DNA from: Trogon surrucura
Taxonomy: Eukaryota > Chordata > Aves > Trogoniformes > Trogonidae
Direction: 5' to 3'
Length of the DNA: 64,000 bases
Assembly (NCBI GenBank): GCA_020746105.1
Contig: CM036636.1
Location: 9,734,001 to 9,798,000 of the forward strand
In this document: piece by piece, positions 21,401 to 32,800 of the stretch
Layout: each line of letters begins with the position of its first letter
Position numbering within the stretch: the first letter of the stretch is position 1
Notes under the pieces: model-generated
The model's database searches: none
Seen by the model: only the letters and a program-made list of their open reading frames with translations
Told to the model about the DNA's origin: nothing
Position numbers and translations under genes: made by a program

Positions 21401-22893
21401 ACAATCTGAACTAGAACATTACTGTCAAAGAGCAAAAATGTGCCAGATCCCTGGGCACCATGAGACGAAGGGACCTTCCCCCACAACCACGCAAACAACC
21501 CACCAGATTTAACAAGACACACGCGGGAGAACAAGTGGACTGAATACAAGGCCAGCACTGCTAGATAGAGATCGCCGCTTCCCTGCTGCTGGGTCAAATC
21601 CAGGATACCTGGGAATGACTGAAGGGTGTTATTCTACATGAGTCATTCAATCAGCAAACAGAAATAATAAGTAATACTATCAATGAGAACGAAACGTCTT
21701 TTTCAGATGCTCCTCAAAGCATTTCACATGAGAAATAGCCAAAACTATTACATTAAATAACCAAACTTCTGTCTAATGCCATTTACTCTGTCGATACTTT
21801 ATTATAACAAAAATAACTGGTAGCCAGCTTTAGCCTCCGAAGCAACACAGCACACACTAAGTACAGAAGAAACAAACTAAGCAGCACGTAAAGTGAAAGG
21901 CTTGCCAAGTCCCAGACAAGGTTAGCATCAGAGCGACCACTGTCAGGTATTAATAACTACATACTGACAGAATGAAACGTAGATCCTCCCCACGGATATG
22001 AGAGCCAGCATGTGCTGTTAGGCATGGGCCCAAACAGATCTACAGTTATTTATACAACTCAGATCACCTAACAGAAGCCTTTGTATATGAAGTGATCTTA
22101 TAAATACATTCCCTTCTCCAGTCGCAAATGACTAAAACATAAAATAAATCGTTATTTTTTCTGCAGTCTACTTCTGAATCATGCAGGTAACAGGAAAACA
22201 CTCCAGTTTCCAGGGGCAGAAACTGTTATTTGTGTTATTCTAGTGCATCACCTCCAAAACTTCTCAGCCCGGGTCACACTCACACCAACTAACAGAGAGG
22301 CCAAAACCCGGTGGAACGACGATACACAAACTACGGTTTCTCTACCCCACTTGAGGAAATATAACTGGATTTTATCACGCCCTACAGTTGCACCCATCCA
22401 ACATCTCGCTCAACTGGAAAACAACCAGTCCCCCAATTCCTCCTGCTCTTCACTGACGCCTCAGGGACTCCTCCTGTTGCCTCCGCTCTTAATTATTTGC
22501 TTCTCTTTCCCCTTAGCGACCCGAGTTACCGGGAAAACTAAACACAGAGAAGAAGAAAAACAAAAAAACCAAGTTTCTCAGCCGAGGCCGCTCCCCAGCG
22601 ATGCTCCTGCCCCCCCCCCTCCACGCTGTTTCTCGGAAACCGGTCGGGGGGAGCTGAGGGGGAGCTGAGGGGAGCGCGACCCCTCCTCGCTCTCCGCAGC
22701 GGGATTAACCTCAGGGCGAAACACGCAACTCGGCGCCTAAATAAATTAATAATTCTAAACCGAAAGCGACACGAAACCGCTCCACGGCTCGTTATGCCCC
22801 CGCTGCCTCCCCCCCCCTCCGCCCGCCGCCTCCTCTCCCCTTCTCTCGGTTACCTTGAGCCCGCCGGGCTTTCCCCGCTTCGTGATCCTCCAT
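15303..22893 (-). CDS. STOM: Stomatin (erythrocyte band 7 protein), complete spliced CDS (7 exons, 277 aa)
   Basis: Stomatin is an oligomeric integral protein of the inner membrane leaflet. It binds cholesterol, organises lipid domains and modulates ion channels (ASICs) and GLUT1. Exons in transcript order: 22893-22854, 20093-19990, 19350-19278, 18413-18331, 16889-16686, 16504-16370, 15497-15303. All junctions are GT-AG and in frame. Architecture: short polar N-terminus; hairpin membrane segment about 23-47 (CGWILV to SIWMCIK) with P40 equivalent to human Pro47; SPFH/prohibitin domain about 50-200; C-terminal oligomerisation segment ([12 protein letters not shown]). C23 and C80 correspond to the palmitoylated human Cys30 and Cys87. 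It is shorter than human (288) by about 7 residues at the N-terminus and 4 at the C-terminus. The CpG-rich promoter lies just upstream and the gene converges on GSN. Paralogues STOML1-3 are less likely because the match to STOM is near-complete in the SPFH domain. Confidence 0.97.
16370..16504 (-). CDS. STOM: STOM exon 6: SPFH end and coiled-coil start (residues 169-213)
   Basis: Acceptor CCTAG and donor AAG|GTAAGA on the - strand. It encodes [20 protein letters not shown], then [16 protein letters not shown], the alpha-helical segment used in oligomerisation. Phase 0 at both ends. Confidence 0.97.
16686..16889 (-). CDS. STOM: STOM exon 5: SPFH domain core (residues 101-168)
   Basis: Acceptor TTTTTAG and donor CAG|GTATGA on the - strand. 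The 204-nt exon encodes [20 protein letters not shown] and [19 protein letters not shown], nearly identical to mammalian stomatin. Phase 0 at both ends. Confidence 0.98.
18331..18413 (-). CDS. STOM: STOM exon 4: SPFH domain (residues 73-100)
   Basis: Acceptor TGTACAG and donor GAG|GTGAGT on the - strand. It encodes [18 protein letters not shown] and SFDIPPQE, including C80 (human Cys87). Restores phase 0. Confidence 0.97.
19278..19350 (-). CDS. STOM: STOM exon 3: start of SPFH domain (residues 49-72)
   Basis: Acceptor ATTACAG and donor CCAG|GTATGT on the - strand. It encodes [17 protein letters not shown] and GGAKGPG, the signature opening of stomatin SPFH domains. Ends in phase 1. Confidence 0.97.
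19990..20093 (-). CDS. STOM: STOM exon 2: hairpin membrane segment (residues 14-48)
   Basis: Acceptor CTTGCAG and donor AAG|GTAAAA on the - strand. It encodes [13 protein letters not shown], then [15 protein letters not shown], the monotopic hairpin. C23 is the expected palmitoylation site and P40 the hairpin-breaking proline. Ends in phase 0. Confidence 0.96.
22646..22672. repeat. Short tandem of G-runs spaced by AGCTGA
   Basis: G6-AGCTGA-G5-AGCTGA-G4 on the + strand, in STOM intron 1 inside the CpG-rich region. Three evenly spaced G-tracts suggest a locally unstable tandem. A four-tract quadruplex would have to split the first run. Confidence 0.6.
22854..22893 (-). CDS. STOM: STOM coding exon 1 (residues 1-13)
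   Basis: ATG in the strong context GCCATGG, followed by [13 protein letters not shown] and donor CAAG|GTAACC. The one-base remainder (G) joins AT of exon 2 to form Asp14. The start is supported by Kozak context, the CpG-rich setting and correct phase. The N-terminal cytoplasmic residues are poorly conserved in this family, so similarity alone does not prove this exon. Confidence 0.85.
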
Positions 22894-22933
22894 GGCCGCC
22901 GCTTGTCCCCTCAGAGCCGCCGCGAGCCCTTCC

Positions 22934-22943
22934 CGCCCGCCCC
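22934..22943 (-). promoter_or_regulatory. STOM: GC box (Sp1-type) upstream of STOM start
   Basis: GGGGCGGGCG on the STOM strand, about 40-50 bp upstream of the ATG. It is a typical Sp1/KLF site for a TATA-less CpG promoter. Such sites are common in GC-rich DNA. Confidence 0.4.
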
Positions 22944-22989
22944 GCGAGGACAGGGAGTTGCCGCGGCGAGCGCTCCGCCTTCCGCCCCC

Positions 22990-23015
22990 CTCCCTTCCCC
23001 TTTTCCCCTTCCCTC
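22990..23015. repeat. Polypyrimidine mirror repeat inside the palindrome (left copy)
   Basis: A 26-nt stretch made only of C and T on the + strand, reading the same in both directions around TTTT. Its complement lies at 23043-23068 on the other arm. Homopurine-homopyrimidine mirror repeats are the classic requirement for intramolecular triplex (H-DNA). Confidence 0.9.
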
Positions 23016-23042
23016 AGCGCTTCCCGCCGGGCGGGAAGCGCT

Positions 23043-23068
23043 GAGGGAAGGGGAAAAGGGGAAGGGAG
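23043..23068. repeat. Polypurine mirror repeat inside the palindrome (right copy)
   Basis: Purine-only on the + strand, mirror-symmetric around AAAA, and the reverse complement of the left copy at 22990-23015. Confidence 0.9.
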
Positions 23069-23458
23069 GGGGGCTATGGCGGTGGTAAAGTTGGCCGGGA
23101 GGAGGGTGAGGGGGAAGGCGAGCGCAGAGGGCGGCGGGACGGCGCAGGTAAGCGGGGGCCGGGCAGCCCCTCACTGAGGGAGAGGGGGGGAAAGGGCGGG
23201 AAGCTCGAGCCGCGCCCTCGCGTGTGGTAGAGATGGAAGTTAATGTGGTGTTTTTTTTAAAAAAGCCCCACACACTCTGCTCAAAAATTCGGTGTTGCTG
23301 CTTGCTGACCCCGTTGCAGGGCGCTGGTGGGGGGGGTCGGAGGTGTCGTGGTGTTTGGAGGGGCGCCGGAGTTGTGGTCTGCGGCGGCTTCTCGGCGAGG
23401 TGCGTCCCGCAGGGGCGAGGTGTGTGTCGAAACGCATCATCACACATAGTCGTTACAG

Positions 23459-23811
23459 GTACAGAATCGTAGAATCATAGAAAAATTCAGGTTGGAAAAG
23501 ACCCTTGGGATCCTCGAGTCCAACCGTTAACCCTACACTACAAGTTCACCCCTAAACCATCTCACCCAACACCCCATCTAAGCGACACTTAAACACATGG
23601 CGACTCAACCCCCTCCCTGGGCAGTCTGTTCCAGGGTCTGACCACCCTTTCCATGAAGAATTTCTTCCTAATGTCCAGCCTAAACTTGCCCTGTTGCAAC
23701 TTGAACCCATTCCCCCTGGTTCTGTCCCTAATGACCCGCGAGAAGAGACCAGCACCAACCTCTCTACAACGTCCTTTCAAGTAATTGTAGAGCATGATGA
23801 GATCACATGTG
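23459..23811 (-). mobile_element. CR1 non-LTR retrotransposon, 5'-truncated copy
   Basis: On the + strand it opens with AGAATCGTAGAATCATAG, the reverse complement of the CR1 3'-terminal octamer repeats. It continues with the familiar reversed CR1 3' region (GGTTGGAAAAGACCCTTGGG, TGGGCAGTCTGTTCCAGGGT, AAGAATTTCTTCCTAATGTC). The element therefore lies on the - strand with its 3' end at about 23459. It is about 350 bp and 5'-truncated. Near-identical 10-mers GTCGTTACAG (23449-23458) and GTCATTACAG (23812-23821) flank it. No reverse transcriptase coding sequence is retained. Confidence 0.93.
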
Positions 23812-23821
23812 GTCATTACAG

Positions 23822-26800
23822 TCATAAAGATAGACATACCTGGAAAAAGAAATCCCAGGGCTGAAGTCCCTATTAGGCTGAATTATCAGGCCTATAGATG
23901 ATTCATGGCTGTTCCTTAAACTTTGTTCAGGTATTGGATTAATGGGCCAGAGAGATGTGACGCAGACAGGTCAGAGCAGTTTTGATCAGAACACATTTAC
24001 AGCAGAATGGAACACGGCACCATAAAATACATGGTTAGGAGCTTCTGCAGTTTTATCTTTCTTTTTTTGCTGACCTTGGGGTCTTCTGGTGCAAAGACTC
24101 TTAGAGCGCCTCAGCATGGACCAAGAGGGAAGGAGGGATGTGCTTGGCACAGGGGGAGCAGGGTCTGTGCAAAGAGAATGGATGAGCTGTGATGAGCTCT
24201 CGTCACCTGTGGCAAACTTGGTACTAGAAAAATCTGAGCTGGTGCCAAGAATAAGATGAATATTTTAAAAATTAATAGCAATTGGGCATTAAAAAGCACG
24301 CTGCATTGGTTTACCTTATTTCAACAAAGAAGAGGAGGCACCTATTGATTTGCCCTGTCATTAAAGTAAAAAATATCCAATTAAGCCCATTTATCCTTCA
24401 CGAAGCTGGCAACCTTGCTTCATCTAAAGCTGCAGTATCCCAGCAACACGTTGTGTATTGATGTACGAATTTACATTGGCATTTCGCTCCAAAGAGAGAA
24501 CGCCGCCTATTTAATGTGGAGTGGGCCCCCCCTTCTATTTATTTTACTGGTTTTGGGTGTTTGCCAGCGACGCTGGGAAAGCCCTCGGTGGCAGGTTCTT
24601 GCTGCCATCTGCCGTTCTCCCTCGGGTGTTTTCTAGAAGGGTGACCAGCATGGTGAGTCTGCTCTCCTGCCCTCTCACCTCTGTGAACTGAGTGGAGTTA
24701 CCATGTTGCTTAATGAAATTTTAGTTTAGTTTAATAAAGTTTTTCACTGAAGTTAAGAAAAGCATCGGGATTAATAATGGGTAGCTGTAGTAACTCCGAT
24801 GTGCTTTGCCACACACCGGTGAGGGGCCTCAAGGGATCTGGGTTAGAGCACTGGGAAGGCTTATGAAATGCTAAAAGTTTTGAAAACAAAAAAAAATGAA
24901 AACTGTTACCTTTATTAAATAATACCTCGGTGTCTTCTCATTCTAATTTTTGGTTGAATAAGTAAAGAAATTAAAGAATTAGATTTTTGGCTGCAAGGCA
25001 ACAGTAGAGTTGAAAATTGATTTTTTTAATCTCTAGGCCTTACAAAGGGAAAAATTTCCTTGGATTTTGCCTTTATTATTTACATAACCCAGCTGGATTT
25101 CAAATATGGAAGTTCCTGTTGACAATAACTCCTCAGTGTAACTCTGTAGTAAAGCCTGTGTTTATTGAATCTTTCCTTGAATTCTGATGTGCCAGGTAGG
25201 CAGTTAATGAGAGGGAGCGTTTGTGTGAGGTGTATCGGCCTTGGAAACACCCGTTTCTTCCACAGGCAGTAGCTGCAGCTTTCTGTTATCTCAAAAGGGA
25301 AACAGTCTGCAATCAGGATGTTACTGTATGGTGTTTTTCAGCCTGATTTTTTTTTTCTTAGGTAGAAAAAAACCTGAGAGCTGTATTCAAAGCTACCAAT
25401 AGATGTCAGCATTGATATTAACCACAACTACAACTACTACCAGTGAGAGTCCTGTTGGAAGCATGTAGTTAAGTATATTGATTTTTGCCACTTTAGTCTA
25501 TGTTTTTAAAACCCTTTCTTATAGTAAAATAAGTTGCAGTCCGTACTGATTATGGAATAACGTCAAAGGCAATTCCTGAAACTGTTTGATTCTTGTGGAG
25601 CTGCTCGTGGTGTACTAAATTTTAGGTGAAACTTTAGTTTTACACATGCTCTTCTAAGCTCACAAAGTGTTATGTGTTGTCAGCTGCCCACAGGGATTCT
25701 ACATGACAATTTGGTAACGAGGTGTATTATTGTGTTTCATTTTATTATGTTTTTCCCAGTTTACAACAAATTTTAAGGGACTCTTAGAAACATTGTTTTT
25801 CATTGCTGTTTTCAAGGGTGAACTTAACTTTATGTTAGGACATCTACTGAATTGGATTTTGAATTGAAGCTCGATCTCTGAAGAATGGCTTTGCTTAACA
25901 TAATACGTTTGCAGTAGGTCTGCCTACATATATTTTACTTGATTTGGAAAAGCACAGCCTGGAATCAGTTTCTCCTAAAATGCCTAGAAGTAATCAAAAC
26001 CAGAAAGCTAATTCAACAAACATTTCCCACGTTATAAAAGTCTGCATTTCATTTAGTTGCCTATTTTTATATCGTGGGATTATTTGTTTTCTGTGGAGAC
26101 AGAATATGCATGGAATCAGTAGTCCCAAAATAGGAATGTTTTAAAATCTGGTTTCTTTACACAGAAAGACTTCTCCCACGTTAAAAGATACATTTTTTTT
26201 TTTTAAAATATCTTTGAGTCTGGAAGGTTCTTCATGATTCTTATGTTGGTTACATTTACAGAATACATATAAGAGATGAGTCAGAGCAGAGCTTGTCCCG
26301 AGGGCAGCCGGGGTCCCTGTGTTTGCTGTGCCTGTGTCTGACAGGAGAGAGCAGGGGGCTGCAGCGGTCTGTGTCTCCGGTCAGCTGCTGCTGCTGGAGA
26401 CATTTAAGAGATCAATAAAAGTAGTATGTAAAATAATAAGTTATTAGCATGCTTTAATAAAATGACCTGGCATGCTTCCAGTATTAAAAATATATCCTCA
26501 GTAAACTGTTTTACTGCCAAACTATCTGTGAGCAGAATATGTATTTTAGAAATCTAGCAAATTCCACAAAACTGACTCCTGTAAGTTCCCCCATACATTC
26601 TGTTAAGGGATAGTTGGATCCAAAAATACAAATCAAAGTCAAATTCAGCTGTCTTTGCTGATGGTATTTGCCTACAGAGAGTGTATTGGAAGTAATTATT
26701 TTTTTCCTGAGGCATCTCTTGTGGTTCAGAGAGGTAGAGGACTGTGTTTTCATGACCTGTGAGCAGTCCAAGGTTTCCTGTCGTGGCCCTGGAGCCAGGT

Positions 26801-29800
26801 TTGGGTGATGTGCTGCTCCTCACCCCACACTCCTCTCATCCTTCGGCTGGAGGCTGTGGGGAGAGGGATGTAGGAACCAGCCTTGTTAGCACTGCGTTGA
26901 ACCTCCCCTTCAGAAGGAAGCGTCAGGAAAAAAAAAAAAGGCAAAAAAAGCCAAGGGGCTGTAGCAGTTGCATATTTCTTGTGCAACCTTTTTCCTATTC
27001 CCTCTGCCGTTTCATATGCTAGTCATGTGCACAAAGGTTTTACTTGTCATTTCTGGTTCTACCCAGAATTCATCTCGCCAGCCAGTGCTCTTCTTGATTT
27101 TTCAATATAATGATTTCTTCGCTTCTGTAGGTTTGACAAAAGAGAAAATTTGTGTTTAACAAAACAGAAAAAGCCTTAGGTAATGAAAAAAAAAAAAAAA
27201 AAGAATAGACCTACTAGAACAAGTCAAAGTCATCAAGGTGCCTTAAAGCAGCACTGGAATGTCACTTTACTATTAAAGAAACCCAGTCTCAGAAGAAATC
27301 GTGCTGTAGTATGTCACTGAAATTACAAGTTTGTCTCACATTTAGGTAGCCTGGAGGTTTTAGCATTTGTAACTACTCCATCCCTAGAATTCAGGAGCAG
27401 AACTGCATTCCAGGACAGTGGTATGCTTGAAAGAGATTATATTACTGAAAAAACCCACCGTATTGAAGTGCTGCATATTTTGCTCCATTTGTGTGTTTAA
27501 TAGTTCTATATGTTAAAATAGGATAACTGTGTAAGATACTGAAAGCATTTCAGGATGGACAGTATCATCTAAATCTGATGACAAAAGTAACAAAGCCTCT
27601 GAGGACGTTTTCTGTTGCAAATACATTTCTGGAAGCAATGATTCAACTATATTAGATTCAGAAAAGAACTAAAGAAAACTCTAAGGAAATAAAGAGAAAC
27701 ATTTGTGTTACTTCACTTGCTGTTTCACAACAAAATTGAGTGGGGGGGTCAGTGACAGTAGAACGTGGTGATCGCCATTAGTCACGTTAATAGACGGCAA
27801 AACTGTGCACACGGTGGTACGTATTTCCCATACTCACACTAATGCAAAGGAAAATTGCCAGGTCAACTGTAGAGAATAGAAAATGTTATCAGGGCCACGG
27901 CTATTTCTAGGCCTGTCACCTATCGGAGGGTGGCTTGTGAAGTGATTGGTGATCATCCCAGCGCCCGTGGATGTGCAGAATGGGAGAAATGTTCTGAGAC
28001 AAAACAAGATTTCCTTAATATTTGTGTGCTTTGGGCGAAGGAAACACCTGTGGCAGCAGCACGCAAAATGGAGTTTTTGAAAGGTTGGATAATCCTCAGG
28101 TTTAAAATACAGATTGGTTTTATACCTTCTGGAAACACAGCATCATTCATTGCTTATAAAGATATTTTTATGCAGAATACGTCAGAACATTCGTGAAATA
28201 TCCCAGGCCTGTGTTCATCGTTCGCGTGGCGTTCTTTTTCCCGTAGTCACGGTTCACATGCAGCTCACATGTCTGTAACAAACTTTGACAGGAGATTTTA
28301 AGTGTAAATGGGACTTGATTGACACTCAGAGGTTTGACTAGATTACAACAAAATATTTTCCCTGCCAGCTGTAGTTCTTCTGCCTTTTTCCTTTTCTGCT
28401 TCACTCAGTAAGGCAGATCTGTGCCTCAGATTCGTGCCGCAATTAGAAATAGTTGTGCAGGTTTCCCCAAACGAAAACTCATCCTTCACTAGAACAATGA
28501 CGACATAGTTCAGATACTGTCCTTTGACTCTGGGCAGCGTTAACTCTCGTGTGACAGCTGGGTGTGGGTGAATCCAGTCACTGCCCCTCATTCCCTTTCT
28601 TTACTACTTTTCCACCTCAGAGATACGCTGGAATGGTAAAGTTGAAAATGAGACGCTCCATGGAACAGTTGACATGGTTCAACTCTGCCTGGCTGTACTT
28701 TATTTAACGTAAGCACAAAAGACTAGAAGAGCACTAAATAATAAAAGAGCTAATTGATGTTTTTGAAAATCTAGCGCTAAGTAAAGCTGAAAGTTTCTGA
28801 ACAGGTTTCACAGAGAAACCGAGAGCCCCATGATGTGTTTCTATGGAAACGACAGTTTAAGGTTTTATCTGATGAGATTCTAAAAAGAGTACAATCTGCT
28901 GCTTTTTTTTCTGATTTGGGTAGACGGAGGATAAATACAGCCAAATCAGTATTGCAAAGTGATCTTTGGAAAGATAGTTAATGAAGTGCTTCAGGATGAA
29001 AAATGCTGTATAAATGTAAGGTGACATTTCTGTCTTTATCATTGCCTTTAGTGATGAGATTTTTAGGACAGATTGCTGGTAAGAAGCTGCAGCTCAGCAG
29101 TCAGCATACTGGTATGTGTTGCAGTTCAGCTGCTGTTGTTGGAATATCTAATTATTTGTACTTAGTCTGAATATGAGAGCATTAATATCTTACTTAGACT
29201 TGGTCCTAGGTTGCAGAATTTTCCCGTGAACATCTCTGGTGATTTCCAGTCCTGACTCCTCGCATTTCTGCTTTCCTCTTTCTGCCCAGTCACCTTGCCT
29301 GGTGAGTGTCTCCCCTGACCTCGAGAGCCGTCTTGCTCCAGTCCCGGGTTCTGAGGCGGCTGCGCCATTGGCCCCTGGCAGCTGGCAGAGCTGGTCCTGG
29401 TTATCCCCTGCTCAACCATCCTTTGTACAAACCCTGTGGTACGGGCTGCAGCGTGGCGATGGTGGGGCTGAGGCCGTGCAACTTATTCATCGTGTCAGAA
29501 GTGGAACATGCTGGTCAGAGATGAAAGCTGTGATTCACTGAGCCTTTGTGCTATTTCTGCCCATGCTTTTCTTCTCTTTGATTTCACTTTCTTAGTCAAC
29601 GTAGATCAGTTCACAGCCTTAGAATTCATTAGGTACAATCTATTCATCCTCACTTTCCACCAGATCTTTCAGTAGTTCACGACGGGCTGATCCTCACTTA
29701 CTCAAGTTTTTGTTCAGAAGTCAGTGGCACCTCGTGCCAGCTGTGATTAATTCTTTCACAACTCTGTGGGCCGTACAAAGAGCTTCGTTATGAAAATAGC

Positions 29801-32800
29801 GTGTGGTCGTGTTTGGAATCGGCTGAGCCTGAGACATTTTGATCTTTGACTCCTTTCTAATATTGACTGCCGGAGCAAATGAAATGGCGTACGTAGTTTT
29901 ACTTTCACTCTAATGAGGAAAAATACTGGGTTAAGGCTATCTGAGTAGTAATAAATGCTGTTTCTCTTCTCTCACACAAAAGAAATTGTACCCTTCTGCA
30001 TCGTGATGGTTTCTTACAGGGCAATGAATGATTCCAGCAGCCATCCCAAGCCGCAGGACTTGACTCTTACCTTATATATGTGTTGCACCTTGTGTATGTA
30101 TTGTAAAATCTCGTTATAGCTGAGATGTTTGTAAAGATTATAGGAACGGAATAAATACTATTGGAATGCAGGGTACATCTTCAGAAAATAGCCTGTTTCA
30201 TTTTATTTGTCTTGTACAGGTGCAAATAAATTATTTAACAACCTGACACAAAATGTAAGAGAAAGTTTTAAAAGAAGCATAAATTAACGTATGCTCTTTT
30301 TTCAGTCTCAAAGTAAACTAAGAAAGAAGAACATACTATTAAAAAAAATTATGTTTGTCCATAAGCAAATGACAAACTTGGAATTTTAGAAGAACGCTTC
30401 TTGAGGTTTGAAACCCATTGTTTCGAATGTAGAATGATGTGGACAGTTTTGGAAGGCACTTTAAAAGCCTGTGTGACTGTGATTTGTCGTTTCTTTTTTA
30501 CTGAGACAATTAAAGCCTCTATTGTACCCACATTCCAGTTCAGGAGCTATTTGGACTGTTTTACACTAAGTACAGATACTCTGCTCAATTGAGGCTTTAC
30601 GCTGAAGAATAATACGGAAAGTGGTAGAAATTTGTATCCAATTTAAGGAATTTTCTTCCTGCCTTCTCAGAAAGCTCAGAGGTACCTGCAGTATCTTTCC
30701 TCTTACCTTGGCTCTTCATCTTTTATTGAACTATTCCACATATTTGCCACTACTTTCCTTTGGGGGTGCATGAAATACTGTCTCACAAGTATAATGTGGA
30801 AAATAGTGTAGAGAGCACCACTTCCAACAGCAGCTACCAAGCAACCCGAAGGTTCAGGATTTTTCATTCTGACACAACTTGATGGCAGTAATGAAATATT
30901 TTTGCTTGGACTATTACGATTTGTTACTTCAAACAGATTGAGTACAACTCACCAGGTGTCCAGAGCTCTAGCACAAAATAGCAGCAGTAATTAATATGAG
31001 TTTAGATAATGTTAAAGATAGTGACAGTGGTTTAATGGGAGCAAAATTTACTGGCTCCATTGTACGAAATCAAACAGAAATAGGCTGGTGCCAGCAGTTC
31101 GACAATGTAAAATAATGACATCGCTTTAGCTCTATGAGACCGTTTAAGCTAACTGACTGAAATTATCCCAATGATAATCCCCAAAGAAAAAAAAAAAACC
31201 CACAACTGTTGTGCATTTGTGGCCTTCACAACTCCACTCCCATTTCATTTCTGTATGCATTCTCCCCAGAATTCGGGATACCAGTGCAGGATTCAGGAAA
31301 GCTAAATTGCTGGCAGAGGCCTTGAAAAGGATTAATTATCACCATGTCAAGTTAGAAGGGTCTATTTTTTCTTCGCTAATTTATAATCAGAGAGCTTATC
31401 GGTACTCCATCCTATCCATTTGTGGAGGAACTCGAGTAATTCTTGTGAAAGAAGAAAGCAAAGAGCTAAACTGGAGAGTATATATATGCATTGAAATTGA
31501 TCTAGTTAGACCACTGGCAGTTCCAAAGCTTTTTTCTACCCTCTCTCTCTTTCCATGTCCTGTATCTTATAAGGAACTGTATAAGCTCAAGGGTATAGTG
31601 CCTTTAGGATCTACATCTTCTGTGCTTTCCTCCGTATCTTTTAGGACTTTTATCCACACTATTGATATGGTTACCTACAAGTCCTGACTGAGCTGAAATT
31701 ATGATTCTAAATATATTATATGTGGTGTTACATAGTAAAGCAGGAGAGGTAGAACAAAATGTTTACTCCATAGGGCCAGCAACAGCATTATTTAGAAAGA
31801 AAATAGAAATAATTAAACCACTGCAAGTGGTTACTGGTAGTCAATATAGAGACACAATTAAAAAAATCACAGTGGAGGCATAAAACAGTCTCTGACATCT
31901 TTATGCACCATTCAAGATCCTGTGACATCTCCTTCGAAACCATTGGCCTTTGTCTTGTCCAGATTCTAGTCATGAAGAGTTTCACTGTGCCTCACTGAGT
32001 TATCCTGCAGTGTCGAAGGATTCATCTGTCTGTGCTCTTGGTAGGAGTGTGACTGTGAGGACCTTGAGTTAATAGATCTGTTAAATGAGTATGGCTGATA
32101 GGGGCAGCAGAGCCCTTTGAATCCGTTCTGAGTTACCTGTGCCTCGCCTCCCTTGGATATAGTGATTTTATTAGAGGCATCGGCTCTGCTTGCTGCAGTG
32201 CACCCTGGCGGTGGATGAAATTATTCTGCTCTAGCTCACATGTTGCCTTAAATCTGCCAAATACTGTTGAGTTATCTGGATGACGGTGTGTTATTACGTC
32301 GAGTTGTATATTTAAGATGCATATAGCTGCTGGAATGGGGGTGTAATTAGCGGTATGGCACATCCCCAGCTCAGTGCTGCGAGCCCAGGCTGGATCCGCG
32401 CTGCGCACAGGAAGCTGCGCGCTCCAAGCCCGAGTCCGTTATGTTGCTGATTGTTCGGCCCTTACTGATATTCTACCTATTTTTGTTCTGTTTTGATGCC
32501 TAGGGAGTGGACATTGGCACGAATATTTCTTCTTACACAGCAGATGAAATGCGTTTCCTCCTATGCCCGCAATCTACTTCCTGAAGGACTATTTTTGTTC
32601 AGGACTTGAGGTCTTGTTCCTTATTAAATTGTTGGTGAAGCTCCCTGTGACTTTGGTTAGAACGGAATCCACACGGACAATGGGTGAAATACCGCTGCTT
32701 GCCTCTCCTTTCATCTAACGGGCTGCGTCGTAACGGGTTGTAAGCTTTCTCAGCTGAAGTCGTCTTGCATTTGGAAGGGATTTATGTTTCTATTTCTTGC

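Larger units (their letters stand above)
22984..23074. repeat. Perfect 91-bp palindrome (45-bp arms, 1-bp centre)
   Basis: Arms 22984-23028 and 23030-23074 are exact reverse complements around the single G at 23029. I checked every pair; the first mismatch is 22983/23075. It lies about 90-180 bp upstream of the STOM ATG. It could extrude as a cruciform, or fold as a very stable hairpin if transcribed. A fold-back assembly or library artefact in GC-rich sequence is a real alternative. Confidence 0.95.
22600..23460. promoter_or_regulatory. STOM: CpG-rich STOM promoter region
   Basis: Strongly GC-rich with frequent CpG, in contrast to the AT-rich flanks. It spans STOM exon 1 and about 0.55 kb upstream of it. 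It contains a GC box, the 91-bp palindrome and a possible divergent donor site. No TATA box is evident close to the STOM start codon. Borders are approximate. Confidence 0.75.

Noticed and set aside
22911..23447. 178-codon - strand frame and several + strand frames across the STOM promoter
   Set aside because: They arise from low stop-codon density in GC-rich DNA and from the palindrome, which gives similar P/G/R-rich translations on both strands.
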